Source: Saposhnikovia divaricata (lineage: Eukaryota > Streptophyta > Magnoliopsida > Apiales > Apiaceae). Taken from it: a stretch of DNA of 64,000 nucleotides. A program made the position numbers and the translations under genes. The DNA lies in the NCBI GenBank assembly GCA_036435485.1, contig JAZHRN010000137.1, positions 744,001-808,000 of the forward strand. Reading direction: 5' to 3'. Shown here piece after piece: positions 39,612-54,309 of the stretch; the stretch's first letter is position 1, and each line of letters starts with the position of its first letter. The notes under the pieces were generated by a model. The model was not told the origin of the DNA, did not search any database, and saw only the letters and a program-made list of their open reading frames with translations.

Positions 39612-42600
39612 TTAAAAATCGAGTCGAACCATTTTTTGGATATTTTTACATATTTTGTTCTTATGGGTTATTGGAATTCAATGAAATTTTATTTGACGCA
39701 ATTCGGACCCGAATCGGAGCTGATATGAACGAAACTCGGTTTTCAGATAATCCTAAAAAGGTGTTAGCATACGGGTTATTGTTAAAAATTGAGTCGGCCC
39801 ATTTGGTGGATATTTTTACATATTTAGTTCTTAGGGGTTATTGGAATTCAACGAAATTTTATTTGACGCAGTTTGGACCGGAATCGGAGCTGATATGACT
39901 GAAACTCGGTTTTCGGAAAATTCTCAAAGGGGTTAGTACACGGGATATTGTTAAAAATCATGTCGGACCATTTTGTGGATATTTTTACATGTTTTGTTCC
40001 TATGGGTTATTGAAATTCAACAAAATTTTATTTGACGCGGTTCGAACCTGAATCGGAGCTGTTATGATCGAAACTCGGTTTTCGGATAATCCTCAAAGTG
40101 GTTAGTACACGGGATATTGTTAAAAATCGAGTCGGACCATTTTAGGGATATTTTTACATATTTTGTTCCTATGGATTATTGGAATTTAATGAAATTTTAT
40201 TTGACGTAATTCGGACCAGAATCGGAGCTGATATAGTCAAAACTCGGTTTTTGGATAATCTTCAAAGGGGTTAGTACCGGGATATTGTTAAAAATTGAGT
40301 CAGACCATTTTGTGGATATTTTCACATATTTTGTTCCTATGGGTTATTGGAATTCAACGAAATTTTATTTGACGCAGTTTGGACCGGAATCGGAGCTGAT
40401 ATGATCGAAACTCGGTTTTCGGAAAATTCTCAAAGGGGTTAGTACACGGGATATTGTTAAAAATCAAGTCGGATCATTATGTGGATATTTTTACATATTT
40501 TGTTCCTATCGGTTATTGGAATTCAGTGAAATTTTATTTGGTGCCTTTCGGACTTGAATCGGGGCTGAAATGACTGAAACTCGGTTTTCGAATAATCCTC
40601 AAAGGGGTTAGTACACAGGATATTGTTAAAAATCGAGTAGAACCATTTTTTGGATATTTTTACATATTTAGTTCTTATGGGTTATTGGAATTCAATGAAA
40701 TTTTATTTTACGCAATTCGGACCCGAATCGGAGCTAATATGAACGAAACTCGGTTTTCAGATAATCCTAAAAAGGTGTTAGCATACGGGTTATTGTTAAA
40801 AATCGAGTCGGCCCATTTGGTGGATATTTTTACATATTTAGTTCCTATGGGTTATTGGAATTCAACGAAATTTTATTTGACGCAGTTTGGACCGGAATCG
40901 GAGCTGATATGACCGAAACTCGGTTTTCGGAAAATTCTCAAAGGGGTTAGTACACGGGATATTTTTAAAAATCAAGTCGGACCATTTTGTGAATATTTTT
41001 ACATGTTTTGTTCCTATGGGTTATTGAAATTCAACAAAATTTTATTTGACGCGGTTCGAACCTGAATCGGAGCTGTTATGATCGAAACTCGGTTTTCCGA
41101 TAATCCTCAAAGTGGTTAGTACACGGGATATTGTTAAAAATCGAGTCGGACCATTTTAGGGATATTTTTACATATTTTGTTCCTATGGGTTATTGGAATT
41201 TAATGAAATTTTATTTTACGTAATTCGGACCAGAATCGGAGCTGATATAGTCAAAACTCGGTTTTTGGATAATCTTCAAAGGGGTTAGTACCGGGATATT
41301 GTTAAAAATAGAGTCAGACCATTTTGTGGATATTTTCACATATTTTGTTCCTATGGGTTATTGGAATTCAACGAAATTTTATTTGACGCAGTTTGGACCG
41401 GAATCGGAGCTGATTTGATCGAAACTCGGTTTTCGGAAAATTCTCAAAGGGGTTAGTACACGGGATATTGTTAAAAATCAAGTCGGATCATTATGTGGAT
41501 ATTTTTACATATTTTGTTCCTATCGGTTATTGGAATTCAGTGAAATTTTATTTGGTGCCTTTCGGACCTGAATCGGGGCTGAAATGACTGAAACTCGGTT
41601 TTCGAATAATCCTCAAAGGGGTTAGTACACAGGATATTGTTAAAAATCGAGTAGAACCATTTTTTGGATATTTTTACATATTTAGTTCTTATGGGTTATT
41701 GGAATTCAATGAAATTTTATTTTACGCAATTCGGACCCGAATAGGAGCTAATATGAACGAAACTCGGTTTTCAGATAATCCTAAAAAGGTGTTAGCATAC
41801 GGGTTATTGTTAAAAATCGAGTCGGCCCATTTGGTGGATATTTTTACATATTTAGTTCCTATGGGTTATTGGAATTCAACGAAATTTTATTTGACGCAGT
41901 TTGGACCGGAATCGGAGCTGATATGACCGAAACTCGGTTTTCGGAAAATTCTCAAAGGGGTTAGTACACGGGATATTTTTAAAAATCAAGTCGGACCATT
42001 TTGTGAATATTTTTACATGTTTTGTTCCTATGGGTTATTGAAATTCAACAAAATTTTATTTGACGCGGTTCGAACCTGAATCGGAGCTGTTATGATCGAA
42101 ACTCGGTTTTCCGATAATCCTCAAAGTGGTTAGTACACGGGATATTGTTAAAAATCGAGTCGGACCATTTTAGGGATATTTTTACATATTTTGTTCCTAT
42201 GGGTTATTGGAATTCAATGAAATTTTATTTGACGTAATTCGGACCTGAATCGGAGTTGATATAGTCAAAACTCGGTTTTTGGATAATCTTCAAAGGGTTA
42301 GTACCGGGATATTGTTAAAAATTGAGTCAGACCATTTTGTGGATATTTTCACATATTTTGTTCCTATGGGTTATTGGAATTCAAAGAAATTTTATTTGAC
42401 GCAGTTTGGACCGGAATCGGAGCTGATATGATCGAAACTCGGTTTTCGGAAAATTCTCAAAGGGGTTAGTACACGGGATATTGTTAAAAATCAAGTCGGA
42501 CCATTATGTGGATATTTTTACATATTTTGTTCCTATGGGTTATTGGAATTCAGTGAAATTTTATTTGGTGCCGTTCGGACCTGAATCGGGGCTGAAATGA

Positions 42601-45355
42601 CTGAAACTCGGTTTTCGAATAATCCTCAAAGGGGTTAGTACACGGGATATTGTTAAAAATCGAGTAGAACCATTTTTTGGATATTTTTACATATTTTGTT
42701 CTTATGGGTTATAGGAATTCAATGAAATTTTATTTGACGCAATTCGGACCCGAATCGGAGCTAATATGAACGAAACTCGGTTTTCAGATAATCCTAAAAA
42801 GGTGTTAGCATACGGGTTATTGTTAAAATCGAGTCGGCCCATTTGGTGGATATTTTTACATATTTAGTTCCTATGGGTTATTGGAATTCAACGAAATTTT
42901 ATTTGACGCAGTTTGGACCGGAATCGGAGCTGATATGACCGAAACTCCGTTTTCCGAAAATTCTCAAAGGGGTTAGTACACGGGATATTGTTAAAAATCA
43001 AGTCGGACCATTTTGTGAATATTTTTACATGTTTGGTTCCTATGGGTTATTGAAATTCAACAAAATTTCATTTGACGCGGTTCGAACCTGAATCGGAGCT
43101 GTTATGATCGAAACTCGGTTTTCGGAAAATTCTCAAAGGGGTTAGTACACGGGATATTGTTAAAAATCAAGTCGGACCATTATGTGGATATTTTTACATA
43201 TTTTGTTCCTATGAGTTATTGGAATTTAGTGAAATTTTATTTGGTGCCGTTCGGACCTGAATCGGGGCTAAAATGACTGAAACTCGGTTTTCGAATAATC
43301 CACAAAGGGGTTAGTACACGGGATATTGTTAAAAATTGAGTCGAACCATTTTTTGGATATTTTTACATATTTTGTTCTTATGGGTTATTGGAATTCAATG
43401 AAATTTTATTTGACGCAATTCGGACCCGAATCGGAGCTGATATGAACGAAACTCGGTTTTTAGATAATCCTAAAAAGGTGTTAGCATACGGGTTATTGTT
43501 AAAAATCGAGTCGGCCCATTTGGTGGATATTTTTACATATTTAGTTCTTAGGGGTTATTGGAATTCAACGAAATTTTATTTGACGCAGTTTGGACCGGAA
43601 TCGGAGCTGATATGACCGAAACTCGGTTTTCGGAAAATTCTCAAAGGGGTTAGTACACGGGATATTGTTAAAAATCAAGTCGGACCATTTTGTGGATATT
43701 TTTACATGTTTTGTTCTTATGGGTTATTGAAATTCAACAAAGTTTTATTTGACGCGGTTCGAACCTGAATCGGAGCTGTTATGATCGAAACTCGGTTTTC
43801 GGATAATCCTCAAAGTGGTTAGTACACGGGATATTGTTAAAAATCGAGTCGGACCATTTTAGGGATATTTTTACATATTTTGTTCCTACGGGTTATTGGA
43901 ATTCAATGAAATTTTATTTGACGTAATTCGGACCTGAATCGGAGCTGATATAGTCGAAACTCGGTTTTTGGATAATCTTCAAAGGGGTTAGTGCCGGGAT
44001 ATTGTTAAAAATTGAGTCGGACCATTTTGTGGATATTTTCACATATTTTGTTCCTATGGGTTATTGGAATTCAACAAAATTTTATTTGACGCGGTTCGAA
44101 CCTGAATCGGAGCTGTTATGATCGAAACTCGGTTTTCGGAAAATTCTCAAAGGGGTTAGTACACCGGATATTGTTAAAAATCAAGTCGGACCATTATGTG
44201 GATATTTTTACATATTTTGTTCCTATGGGTTATTGGAATTTAGTGAAATTTTATTTGGTGCCGTTCGGACCTGAATCGGGGCTGAAATGACTGAAACTCG
44301 GTTTTCGAATAATCCACAAAGGGGTTAGTACACGGGATATTGTTAAATATTGAGTCGAATCATTTTTTGGATAATTTTACATATTTTGTTCTTATGGGTT
44401 ATTGGAATTCAATGAAATTTTATTTGACGCAATTCGGACCCGAATCGGAGCTCATATGAACGAAACTCGGTTTTCAGATAATCCTAAAAAGGTGTTAGCA
44501 TACGGGTTATTGTTAAAAATCGAGTCGGCCCATTTGGTGGATATTTTTACATATTTAGTTCTTAGGGGTTATTGGAATTCAACGAAATTTTATTTGACGC
44601 AGTTTGGACCGGAATCGGAGCTGATATGACCGAAACTCGGTTTTCCGAAAATTCTCAAAGGGGTTAGTACACGGGATATTGTTAAAAATCAAGTCGGACC
44701 ATTTTGTGGATATTTTTACATGTTTTGTTCCTATGGGTTATTGAAATTCAACAAAATTTTATTTGACGCGGTTCGAACCTGAATAGGAGCTGTTATGATC
44801 GAAAATCGGTTTTCGGATAATCCTCAAAGTGGTTAGTACACGGGATATTGTTAAAAATCGAGTCGGACCATTTTAGGGATATTTTACATATTTTGTTGCT
44901 ATGGGTTATTGGAATTCAATGAAATTTTATTTGACGTAATTCGGACCTGAATCGGAGCTGATATAGTCAAAACTCGGTTTTTGGATAATCTTCAAAGGGG
45001 TTAGTACCGGGATATTGTTAAAAATTGAGTCGGACCATTTTGTGGATATTTTCACATATTTTGTTCCTATGGGTTATTGGAATTCAACGAAATTTTATTT
45101 GACGCAGTTTGGACCGGAATCGGAGCTGATATGATCGAAACTCGGTTTTCGGAAAATTCTCAAAGGGGTTAGTACACGGGATATTGTTAAAAATCAAGTC
45201 GGACCATTATGTGGATATTTTTACATATTTTGTTCCTATGGGTTATTGGAATTCAGTGAAATTTTATTTCGTGCCGTTCGGACCTGAATCGGGGCTGAAA
45301 TGACTGAAACTCGGTTTTCGAATAATCCTCAAAGGGGTTAGTACACGGGATATTG
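39612..45355 (+). repeat. Hexamer block, transition to the 1014-bp HOR domain
   Basis: Units 39612 (6), 40626 (6), 41640 (6), 42653 (4), 43329 (6) and 44343 (6). The units near 40.6 and 41.6 kb are alike and share cacaggatattg, acatatttagttctta and the B reading attttattttacg, markers otherwise seen at 22.8 and 24.5 kb. The B near 42712 reads ataggaattc, so TTG became TAG. The following C has gttaaaatc, one A short. In the 43329 unit the F is an F/D chimera. Confidence 0.85.
44005..44173 (+). repeat. Chimeric monomer F/D, second independent example
   Basis: F start (ttgagtcgg, gatattttcacat) joined to a D end (caacaaaattttattt, cggttcgaacctg, gttatgatcg) that finishes in ggaaaattctc. A follows. 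The left-end F/D chimera ends in ggataatcctcaaagtgg and is followed by E, so the two arose separately or drew on different D forms. Confidence 0.84.
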
Positions 45356-47045
45356 TTAAAAATCGAGTCGAACCATTTTTTGGATATTTTTACATATTTT
45401 GTTCTTATGGGTTATTGGAATTCAATGAAATTTTATTTGACGCAATTCGGACCCGAATCGGAGCTAATATGAACGAAACTCGGTTTTCAGATAATCCTAA
45501 AAAGGTGTTAGCATACGGGTTATTGTTAAAAATCGAGTTGGCCAATTTGGTAGATATTTTTACATATTTAGTTCCTATGGGTTATTGGAATTCAACGAAA
45601 TTTTATTTGACGCAGTTTGGACCGGAATCGGAGTTGATATGACTGAAACTCTGTTTTCCGAAAATTCTCAAAGGGGTTAGTACACGGGTTATTGTTAAAA
45701 ATCAAGTCGGACCATTTTTTGGATATTTTTACATGTTTTGTTCCTATGGGTTATTGAAATTCAACAAAATTTTATTTGACGTGGTTCGAACCTGAATCGG
45801 AGCTGTTATGATCGAAACTCGGTTTTCGGATAATCCTCAAAGTGGTTAGTACACGGGATATTGTTAAAAATCGAGTCGGACCATTTTAGGTATATTTTTT
45901 CATATTTTGTTCCTATGGGTTATTGGAATTCAATGAAATTTTATTTGACGTAATTCGGACCTGAATCGGAGCTGATATAGTCAAAACTCGGTTTTTGGAT
46001 AATCTTCAAAGGGGTTAGTACCGGGATATTGTTAAAAATTGAGTCGGACCATTTTGTGGATATTTTCACATATTTTGTTCCTATGGGTTATTGGAATTCA
46101 ACGAAATTTTATTTGACGCAGTTTGGACCGGAATCGGAGCTGATATGATCGAAACTCGGTTTTCGGAAAATTCTCAAAGGGGTTAGTACACGGGATATTG
46201 TTAAAAATCAAGTCGGACCATTATGTGGATATTTTTACAAATTTTGTTCCTATGGGTTATTGGAATTTAGTGAAATTTTATTTGGTGCCGTTCGGACCTG
46301 AATCGGGGCTGAAATGACTGAAACTAGGTTTTCGAATAATCCTCAAAGGGGTTAGTACACGGGATATTGTTAAAAATCGAGTCGAACCATTTTTTGGATA
46401 TTTTTACATATTTTGTTCTTATGGGTTATTGGAATTCAATGAAATTTTATTTGACGCAATTCGGACCCGAATCGGAGCTAATATGAACGAAACTCGGTTT
46501 TCAGATAATCCTAAAAAGGTGTTAGCATACGGGTTATTGTTAAAAATCGAGTCGGCCAATTTGGTAGATATTTTTACATATTTAGTTCCTATGGGTTATT
46601 GGAATTCAACGAAATTTTATTTGACGCAGTTTGGACCGGAATCGGAGCTGATATGACCGAAACTCGGTTTTCCGAAAATTCTCAAAGGGGTTAGTACACG
46701 GGATATTGTTAAAAATCAAGTCGGACCATTTTTTGGATATTTTTACATGTTTTGTTCCTATGGGTTATTGAAATTCAACAAAATTTTATTTGACGTGGTT
46801 CGAACCTGAATCGGAGCTGTTATGATCGAAACTCGGTTTTCGGATAATCCTCAAAGTGGTTAGTACACGGGATATTGTTAAAAATCGAGTCGGACCATTT
46901 TAGGTATATTTTTACATATTTTGTTCCTATGGGTTATTGGAATTCAATGAAATTTTATTTGACGTAATTCGGACCTGAATCGGAGCTCATATAGTCAAAA
47001 CTCGGTTTTTGGATAATCTTCAAAGGGGTTAGTACCGGGATATTG

Positions 47046-47214
47046 TTAAAAATTGAGTCGGACCATTTTGTGGATATTTTCACATATTTTGTTCCCATGG
47101 GTTATTGGAATTCAACGAAATTTTATTTGACGCAGTTTGGACCGGAATCGGAGCTGATATGACCGAAACTCGGTTTTTCGAAAATTCTCAAAGGGGTTAG
47201 TACACGGGATATTG
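47046..47214 (+). repeat. Chimeric monomer F/C, copy 1
   Basis: F start (ttgagtcgg, gatattttcacat) with a C end (gatatgaccgaaac, tttttcgaaaattc). D follows, so D-E-F is repeated and the unit grows to nine monomers. The following D has gaataggagctg and gaaaatcgg, and the next E has lost one T (gatattttacat), giving 1519 bp in total. Confidence 0.86.
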
Positions 47215-50200
47215 TTAAAAATCAAGTCGGACCATTTTGTGGATATTTTTACATGTTTTGTTCCTATGGGTTATTGAAATTCAACAAAATTTTATTTGAC
47301 GCGGTTCGAACCTGAATAGGAGCTGTTATGATCGAAAATCGGTTTTCGGATAATCCTCAAAGTGGTTAGTACACGGGATATTGTTAAAAATCGAGTCGGA
47401 CCATTTTAGGGATATTTTACATATTTTGTTCATATGGGTTATTGGAATTCAATGAAATTTTATTTGACGTAATTCGGACCTGAATCGGAGCTGATATAGT
47501 CAAAACTCGGTTTTTGGATAATCTTCAAAGGGGTTAGTACCGGGATATTGTTAAAAATTGAGTCGGACCATTTTGTGGATATTTTCACATATTTTGTTCC
47601 TATGGGTTATTGGAATTCAACGAAATTTTATTTGACGCAGTTTGGACCGGAATCGGAGCTGATATGATCGAAACTCGGTTTTCAGAAAATTCTCAAAGGG
47701 GTTAGTACACGGGATATTGTTAAAAATCAAGTCGGACCATTATGTGGATATTTTTACATATTTTGTTCCTATGGGTTATTGGAATTCAGTGAAATTTTAT
47801 TTCGTGCCGTTCGGACCTGAATCGGGGCTGAAATGACTGAAACTCGGTTTTCGAATAATCCTCAAAGGGGTTAGTACACGGGATATTGTTAAAAATCGAG
47901 TCGAACCATTTTTTGGATATTTTTACATATTTTGTTCTTATGGGTTATTGGAATTCAATGAAATTTTATTTGACGCAATTCGGACCCGAATCGGAGCTAA
48001 TATGAACGAAACTCGGTTTTCAGATAATCCTAAAAAGGTGTTAGCATACGGGTTATTGTTAAAAATCGAGTCGTCCAATTTGGTAGATATTTTTACATAT
48101 TTAGTTCCTATGGGTTATTGGAATTCAACGAAATTTTATTTGACCCAGTTTGGACCGGAATCGGAGCTGATATGACCGAAACTCTGTTTTCCGAAAATTC
48201 TCAAAGGGGTTAGTACACGGGATATTGTTAAAAATCAAGTCGGACCATTTTTTGGATATTTTTACATGTTTTGTTCCTATGGGTTATTGAAATTCAACAA
48301 AATTTTATTTGACGTGGTTCGAACCTGAATCGGAGCTGTTATGATCGAAACTCAGTTTTCGGATAATCCTCAAAGTGGTTAGTACACGGGATATTGTTAA
48401 AAATCGAGTCAGACCATTTTAGGTATATTTTTACATATTTTGTTCCTATGGGTTATTGGAATTCAATGAAATTTTATTTGACGTAATTCGGACCTGAATC
48501 GGAGCTCATATAGTCAAAACTCGGTTTTTGGATAATCTTCAAAGGGGTTAGTACCGGGATATTGTTAAAAATTGAGTCGGACCATTTTGTGGATATTTTC
48601 ACATATTTTGTTCCTATGGGTTATTGGAATTCAACGAAATTTTATTTGACGCAGTTTGGACCGGAATCGGAGCTGATATGTTCGAAACTCGGTTTTCGGA
48701 AAATTCTCAAAGGGGTTAGTACACGGGATATTGTTAAAAATCAAATCGGACCATTATGTGGATATTTTTACATATTTTGTTCCTATGGGTTATTGGAATT
48801 CAGTGAAATTTTATTTCGTGCCGTTCGGACCTGAATCGGGGCTGAAATGACTGAAACTCGGTTTTCGAATAATCCTCAAAGGGGTTAGTACACGGGATAT
48901 TGTTAAAAATCGAGTCGAACCATTTTTTGGATATTTTTACATATTTTGTTCTTATGGGTTATTGGAATTCAATGAAATTTTATTTGACGCAATTCGGACC
49001 CGAATCGGAGCTAATATGAACGAAACTCGGTTTTCAGATAATCCTAAAAAGGTGTTAGCATACGGGTTATTGTTAAAAATCGAGTTGGCCAATTTGGTAG
49101 ATATTTTTACATATTTAGTTCCTATGGGTTATTGGAATTCAACGAAATTTTATTTGACGCAGTTTGGACCGGAATCGGAGTTGATATGACTGAAACTCTG
49201 TTTTCCGAAAATTCTCAAAGGGGTTAGTACACGGGATATTGTTAAAAATCAAGTCGGACCATTTTTTGGATATTTTTACATGTTTTGTTCCTATGGGTTA
49301 TTGAAATTCAACAAAATTTTATTTGACGTGGTTCGAACCTGAATCGGAGCTGTTATGATCGAAACTCGGTTTTCGGATAATCCTCAAAGTGGTTAGTACA
49401 CGGGATATTGTTAAAAATCGAGTCGGACCATTTTAGGTATATTTTTACATATTTTGTTCCTATGGGTTATTGGAATTCAATGAAATTTTATTTGACGTAA
49501 TTCGGACCTGAATCGGAGCTGATATAGTCAAAACTCGGTTTTTGGATAATCTTCAAAGGGGTTAGTACCGGGATATTGTTAAAAATTGAGTCGGACCATT
49601 TTGTGGATATTTTCACATATTTTGTTCCTATGGGTTATTGGAATTCAACGAAATTTTATTTGACGCAGTTTGGACCGGAATCGGAGCTGATATGATCGAA
49701 ACTCGGTTTTCGGAAAATTCTCAAAGGGGTTAGTACACGGGATATTGTTAAAAATCAAGTCGGACCATTATGTGGATATTTTTACAAATTTTGTTCCTAT
49801 GGGTTATTGGAATTTAGTGAAATTTTATTTGGTGCCGTTCGGACCTGAATCGGGGCTGAAATGACTGAAACTAGGTTTTCGAATAATCCTCAAAGGGGTT
49901 AGTACACGGGATATTGTTAAAAATCGAGTCGAACCATTTTTTGGATATTTTTACATATTTTGTTCTTATGGGTTATTGGAATTCAATGAAATTTTATTTG
50001 ACGCAATTCGGACCCGAATCGGAGCTAATATGAACGAAACTCGGTTTTCAGATAATCCTAAAAAGGTGTTAGCATACGGGTTATTGTTAAAAATCGAGTC
50101 GGCCAATTTGGTAGATATTTTTACATATTTAGTTCCTATGGGTTATTGGAATTCAACGAAATTTTATTTGACGCAGTTTGGACCGGAATCGGAGCTGATA

Positions 50201-51606
50201 TGACTGAAACTCGGTTTTCCGAAAATTCTCAAAGGGGTTAGTACACGGGATATTGTTAAAAATCAAGTCGGACCATTTTTTGGATATTTTTACATGTTTT
50301 GTTCCTATGGGTTATTGAAATTCAACAAAATTTTATTTGACGTGGTTCGAACCTGAATCGGAGCTGTTATGATCGAAACTCGGTTTTCGGATAATCCTCA
50401 AAGTGGTTAGTACACGGGATATTGTTAAAAATCGAGTCGGACCATTTTAGGTATATTTTTACATATTTTGTTCCTATGGGTTATTGGAATTCAATGAAAT
50501 TTTATTTGACGTAATTCGGACCTGAATCGGAGCTGATATAGTCAAAACTCGGTTTTTGGATAATCTTCAAAGGGGTTAGTACCGGGATATTGTTAAAAAT
50601 TGAGTCGGACCATTTTGTGGATATTTTCACATATTTTGTTCCTATGGGTTATTGGAATTCAACGAAATTTTATTTGACGCAGTTTGGACCGGAATCGGAG
50701 CTGATATGATCGAAACTCGGTTTTCGGAAAATTCTCAAAGGGGTTAGTACACGGGATATTGTTAAAAATCAAGTCGGACCATTATGTGGATATTTTTACA
50801 AATTTTGTTCCTATGGGTTATTGGAATTTAGTGAAATTTTATTTGGTGCCGTTCGGACCTGAATCGGGGCTGAAATGACTGAAACTAGGTTTTCGAATAA
50901 TCCTCAAAGGGGTTAGTACACGGGATATTGTTAAAAATCGAGTCGAACCATTTTTTGGATATTTTTACATATTTTGTTCTTATGGGTTATTGGAATTCAA
51001 TGAAATTTTATTTGACGCAATTCGGACCCGAATCGGAGCTAATATGAACGAAACTCGGTTTTCAGATAATCCTAAAAAGGTGTTAGCATACGGGTTATTG
51101 TTAAAAATCGAGTCGGCCAATTTGGTAGATATTTTTACATATTTAGTTCCTATGGGTTATTGGAATTCAACGAAATTTTATTTGACGCAGTTTGGACCGG
51201 AATCGGAGCTGATATGACCGAAACTCGGTTTTCCGAAAATTCTCAAAGGGGTTAGTACACGGGATATTGTTAAAAATCAAGTCGGACCATTTTTTGGATA
51301 TTTTTACATGTTTTGTTCCTATGGGTTATTGAAATTCAACAAAATTTTATTTGACGTGGTTCGAACCTGAATCGGAGCTGTTATGATCGAAACTCGGTTT
51401 TCGGAAAATCCTCAAAGTGGTTAGTACACGGGATATTGTTAAAAATCGAGTCGGACCATTTTAGGTATATTTTTACATATTTTGTTCCTATGGGTTATTG
51501 GAATTCAATGAAATTTTATTTGACGTAATTCGGACCTGAATCGGAGCTCATATAGTCAAAACTCGGTTTTTGGATAATCTTCAAAGGGGTTAGTACCGGG
51601 ATATTG

Positions 51607-51775
51607 TTAAAAATTGAGTCGGACCATTTTGTGGATATTTTCACATATTTTGTTCCTATGGGTTATTGGAATTCAACGAAATTTTATTTGACGCAGTTTG
51701 GACCGGAATCGGAGCTGATATGACCGAAACTCGGTTTTTCGAAAATTCTCAAAGGGGTTAGTACACGGGATATTG
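51607..51775 (+). repeat. Chimeric monomer F/C, copy 2
   Basis: The same F-to-C switch and the same cggtttttcgaaaa variant as the copy 4561 bp upstream. The flanking D (gaataggagctg, gaaaatcgg) and E (gatattttacat) variants are also shared, and they occur in a normal hexamer near 44.78-44.88 kb too, the likely source. The two 9-mers are therefore duplicates, not separate events. Confidence 0.86.
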
Positions 51776-54309
51776 TTAAAAATCAAGTCGGACCATTTTG
51801 TGGATATTTTTACATGTTTTGTTCCTATGGGTTATTGAAATTCAACAAAATTTTATTTGACGCGGTTCGAACCTGAATAGGAGCTGTTATGATCGAAAAT
51901 CGGTTTTCGGATAATCCTCAAAGTGGTTAGTACACGGGATATTGTTAAAAATCGAGTCGGACCATTTTAGGGATATTTTACATATTTTGTTCCTATGGGT
52001 TATTGGAATTCAATGAAATTTTATTTGACGTAATTCGGACCTGAATCGGAGCTGATATAGTCAAAACTCGGTTTTTGGATAATCTTCAAAGGGGTTAGTA
52101 CCGGGATATTGTTAAAAATTGAGTCGGACCATTTTGTGGATATTTTCACATATTTTGTTCCTATGGGTTATTGGAATTCAACGAAATTTTATTTGACGCA
52201 GTTTGGACCGGAATCGGAGCTGATATGATCGAAACTCGGTTTTCGGAAAATTCTCAAAGGGGTTAGTACACGGGATATTGTTAAAAATCAAGTCGGACCA
52301 TTATGTGGATATTTTTACATATTTTGTTCCTATGGGTTATTGGAATTCAGTGAAATTTTATTTCGTGCCGTTCGGACCTGAATCGGGGCTGAAATGACTG
52401 AAACTCGGTTTTCGAATAATCCTCAAAGGGGGTTAGTACACGGGATATTGTTAAAAATCGAGTCGAACCATTTTTTGGATATTTTTACATATTTTGTTCT
52501 TATGGGTTATTGGAATTCAATGAAATTTTATTTGACGCAATTCGGACCCGAATCGGAGCTAATATGAACGAAACTCGGTTTTCAGATAATCCTAAAAAGG
52601 TGTTAGCATACGGGTTATTGTTAAAAATCGAGTCGGCCAATTTGGTAGATATTTTTACATATTTAGTTCCTATGGGTTATTGGAATTCAACGAAATTTTA
52701 TTTGACCCAGTTTGGACCGGAATCGGAGCTGATATGACCGAAACTCTGTTTTCCGAAAATTCTCAAAGGGGTTAGTACACGGGATATTGTTAAAAATCAA
52801 GTCGGACCATTTTTTGGATATTTTTACATGTTTTGTTCCTATGGGTTATTGAAATTCAACAAAATTTTATTTGACGTGGTTCGAACCTGAATCGGAGCTG
52901 TTATGATCGAAACTCGGTTTTCGGATAATCCTCAAAGTGGTTAGTACACGGGATATTGTTAAAAATCGAGTCGGACCATTTTAGGTATATTTTTACATAT
53001 TTTGTTCCTATGGGTTATTGGAATTCAATGAAATTTTATTTGACGTAATTCGGACCTGAATCGGAGCTGATATAGTAAAAACTCGGTTTTTGGATAATCT
53101 TCAAAGGGGTTAGTACCGGGATATTGTTAAAAATTGAGTCGGACCATTTTGTGGATATTTTCACATATTTTGTTCCTATGGGTTATTGGAATTCAACGAA
53201 ATTTTATTTGACGCAGTTTGGACCGGAATCGGAGCTGATATGATCGAAACTCGGTTTTCGGAAAATTCTCAAAGGGGTTAGTACACGGGATATTGTTAAA
53301 AATCAAGTCGGACCATTATGTGGATATTTTTACATATTTTGTTCCTATGGGTTATTGGAATTTAGTTAAATTTTATTTGGTGCCGTTCGGACCTGAATCG
53401 GGGCTGAAATGACTGAAACTCGGTTTTCGAATAATCCTCAAAGGGGTTAGTACACGGGATATTGTTAAAAATCGAGTCGAACCATTTTTTGGATATTTTT
53501 ACATATTTTGTTCTTATGGGTTATTGGAATTCAATGAAATTTTATTTGACGCAATTCGGACCCGAATCGGAGCTAATATGAACGAAACTCGGTTTTCAGA
53601 TAATCCTAAAAAGGTGTTAGCATACGGGTTATTGTTAAAAATCGAGTCGGCCAATTTGGTAGATATTTTTACATATTTAGTTCCTATGGGTTATTGGAAT
53701 TCAACGAAATTTTATTTGACGCAGTTTGGACCGGAATCGGAGCTGATATGACCGAAACTCGGTTTTCCGAAAATTCTCAAAGGGGTTAGTACACGGGATA
53801 TTGTTAAAAATCAAGTCGGACCATTTTTTGGATATTTTTACATGTTTTGTTCCTATGGGTTATTGAAATTCAACAAAATTTTATTTGACGTGGTTCGAAC
53901 CTGAATCGGAGCTGTTATGATCGAAACTCGGTTTTCGGATAATCCTCAAAGTGGTTAGTACACGGGATACTGTTAAAAATCGAGTCGGACCATTTTAGGT
54001 ATATTTTTACATATTTTGTTCCTATGGGTTATTGGAATTCAATGAAATTTTATTTGACGTAATTCGGACCTGAATCGGAGCTGATATAGTCAAAACTCGG
54101 TTTTTGGATAATCTTCAAAGGGGTTAGTACCGGGATATTGTTAAAAATTGAGTCAGACCATTTTGTGGATATTTTCACATATTTTGTTCCTATGGGTTAT
54201 TGGAATTCAACGAAATTTTATTTGACGCAGTTTGGACCGGAATCGGAGCTGATATGATCGAAACTCGGTTTTCGGAAAATTCTCAAAGGGGTTAGTACAC
54301 GGGATATTG

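Larger units (their letters stand above)
45356..52450 (+). repeat. Hexamer domain with right-hand subtypes and two 9-mers
   Basis: Units 45356 (6), 46370 (9), 47889 (6), 48903 (6), 49917 (6) and 50931 (9). From here C reads ccaatttggtagat, D reads gtggttcgaacc and E reads accattttaggtat, all rare or absent to the left. Units near 45.4 and 48.9 kb share a C with gagttggccaatttgg (3547 bp, 21 monomers). The aaactaggttttcg variant of A occurs at 46322, 49869 and 50883. Both 9-mers are BCDE(F/C)DEFA and lie 4561 bp (27 monomers) apart. Confidence 0.88.
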
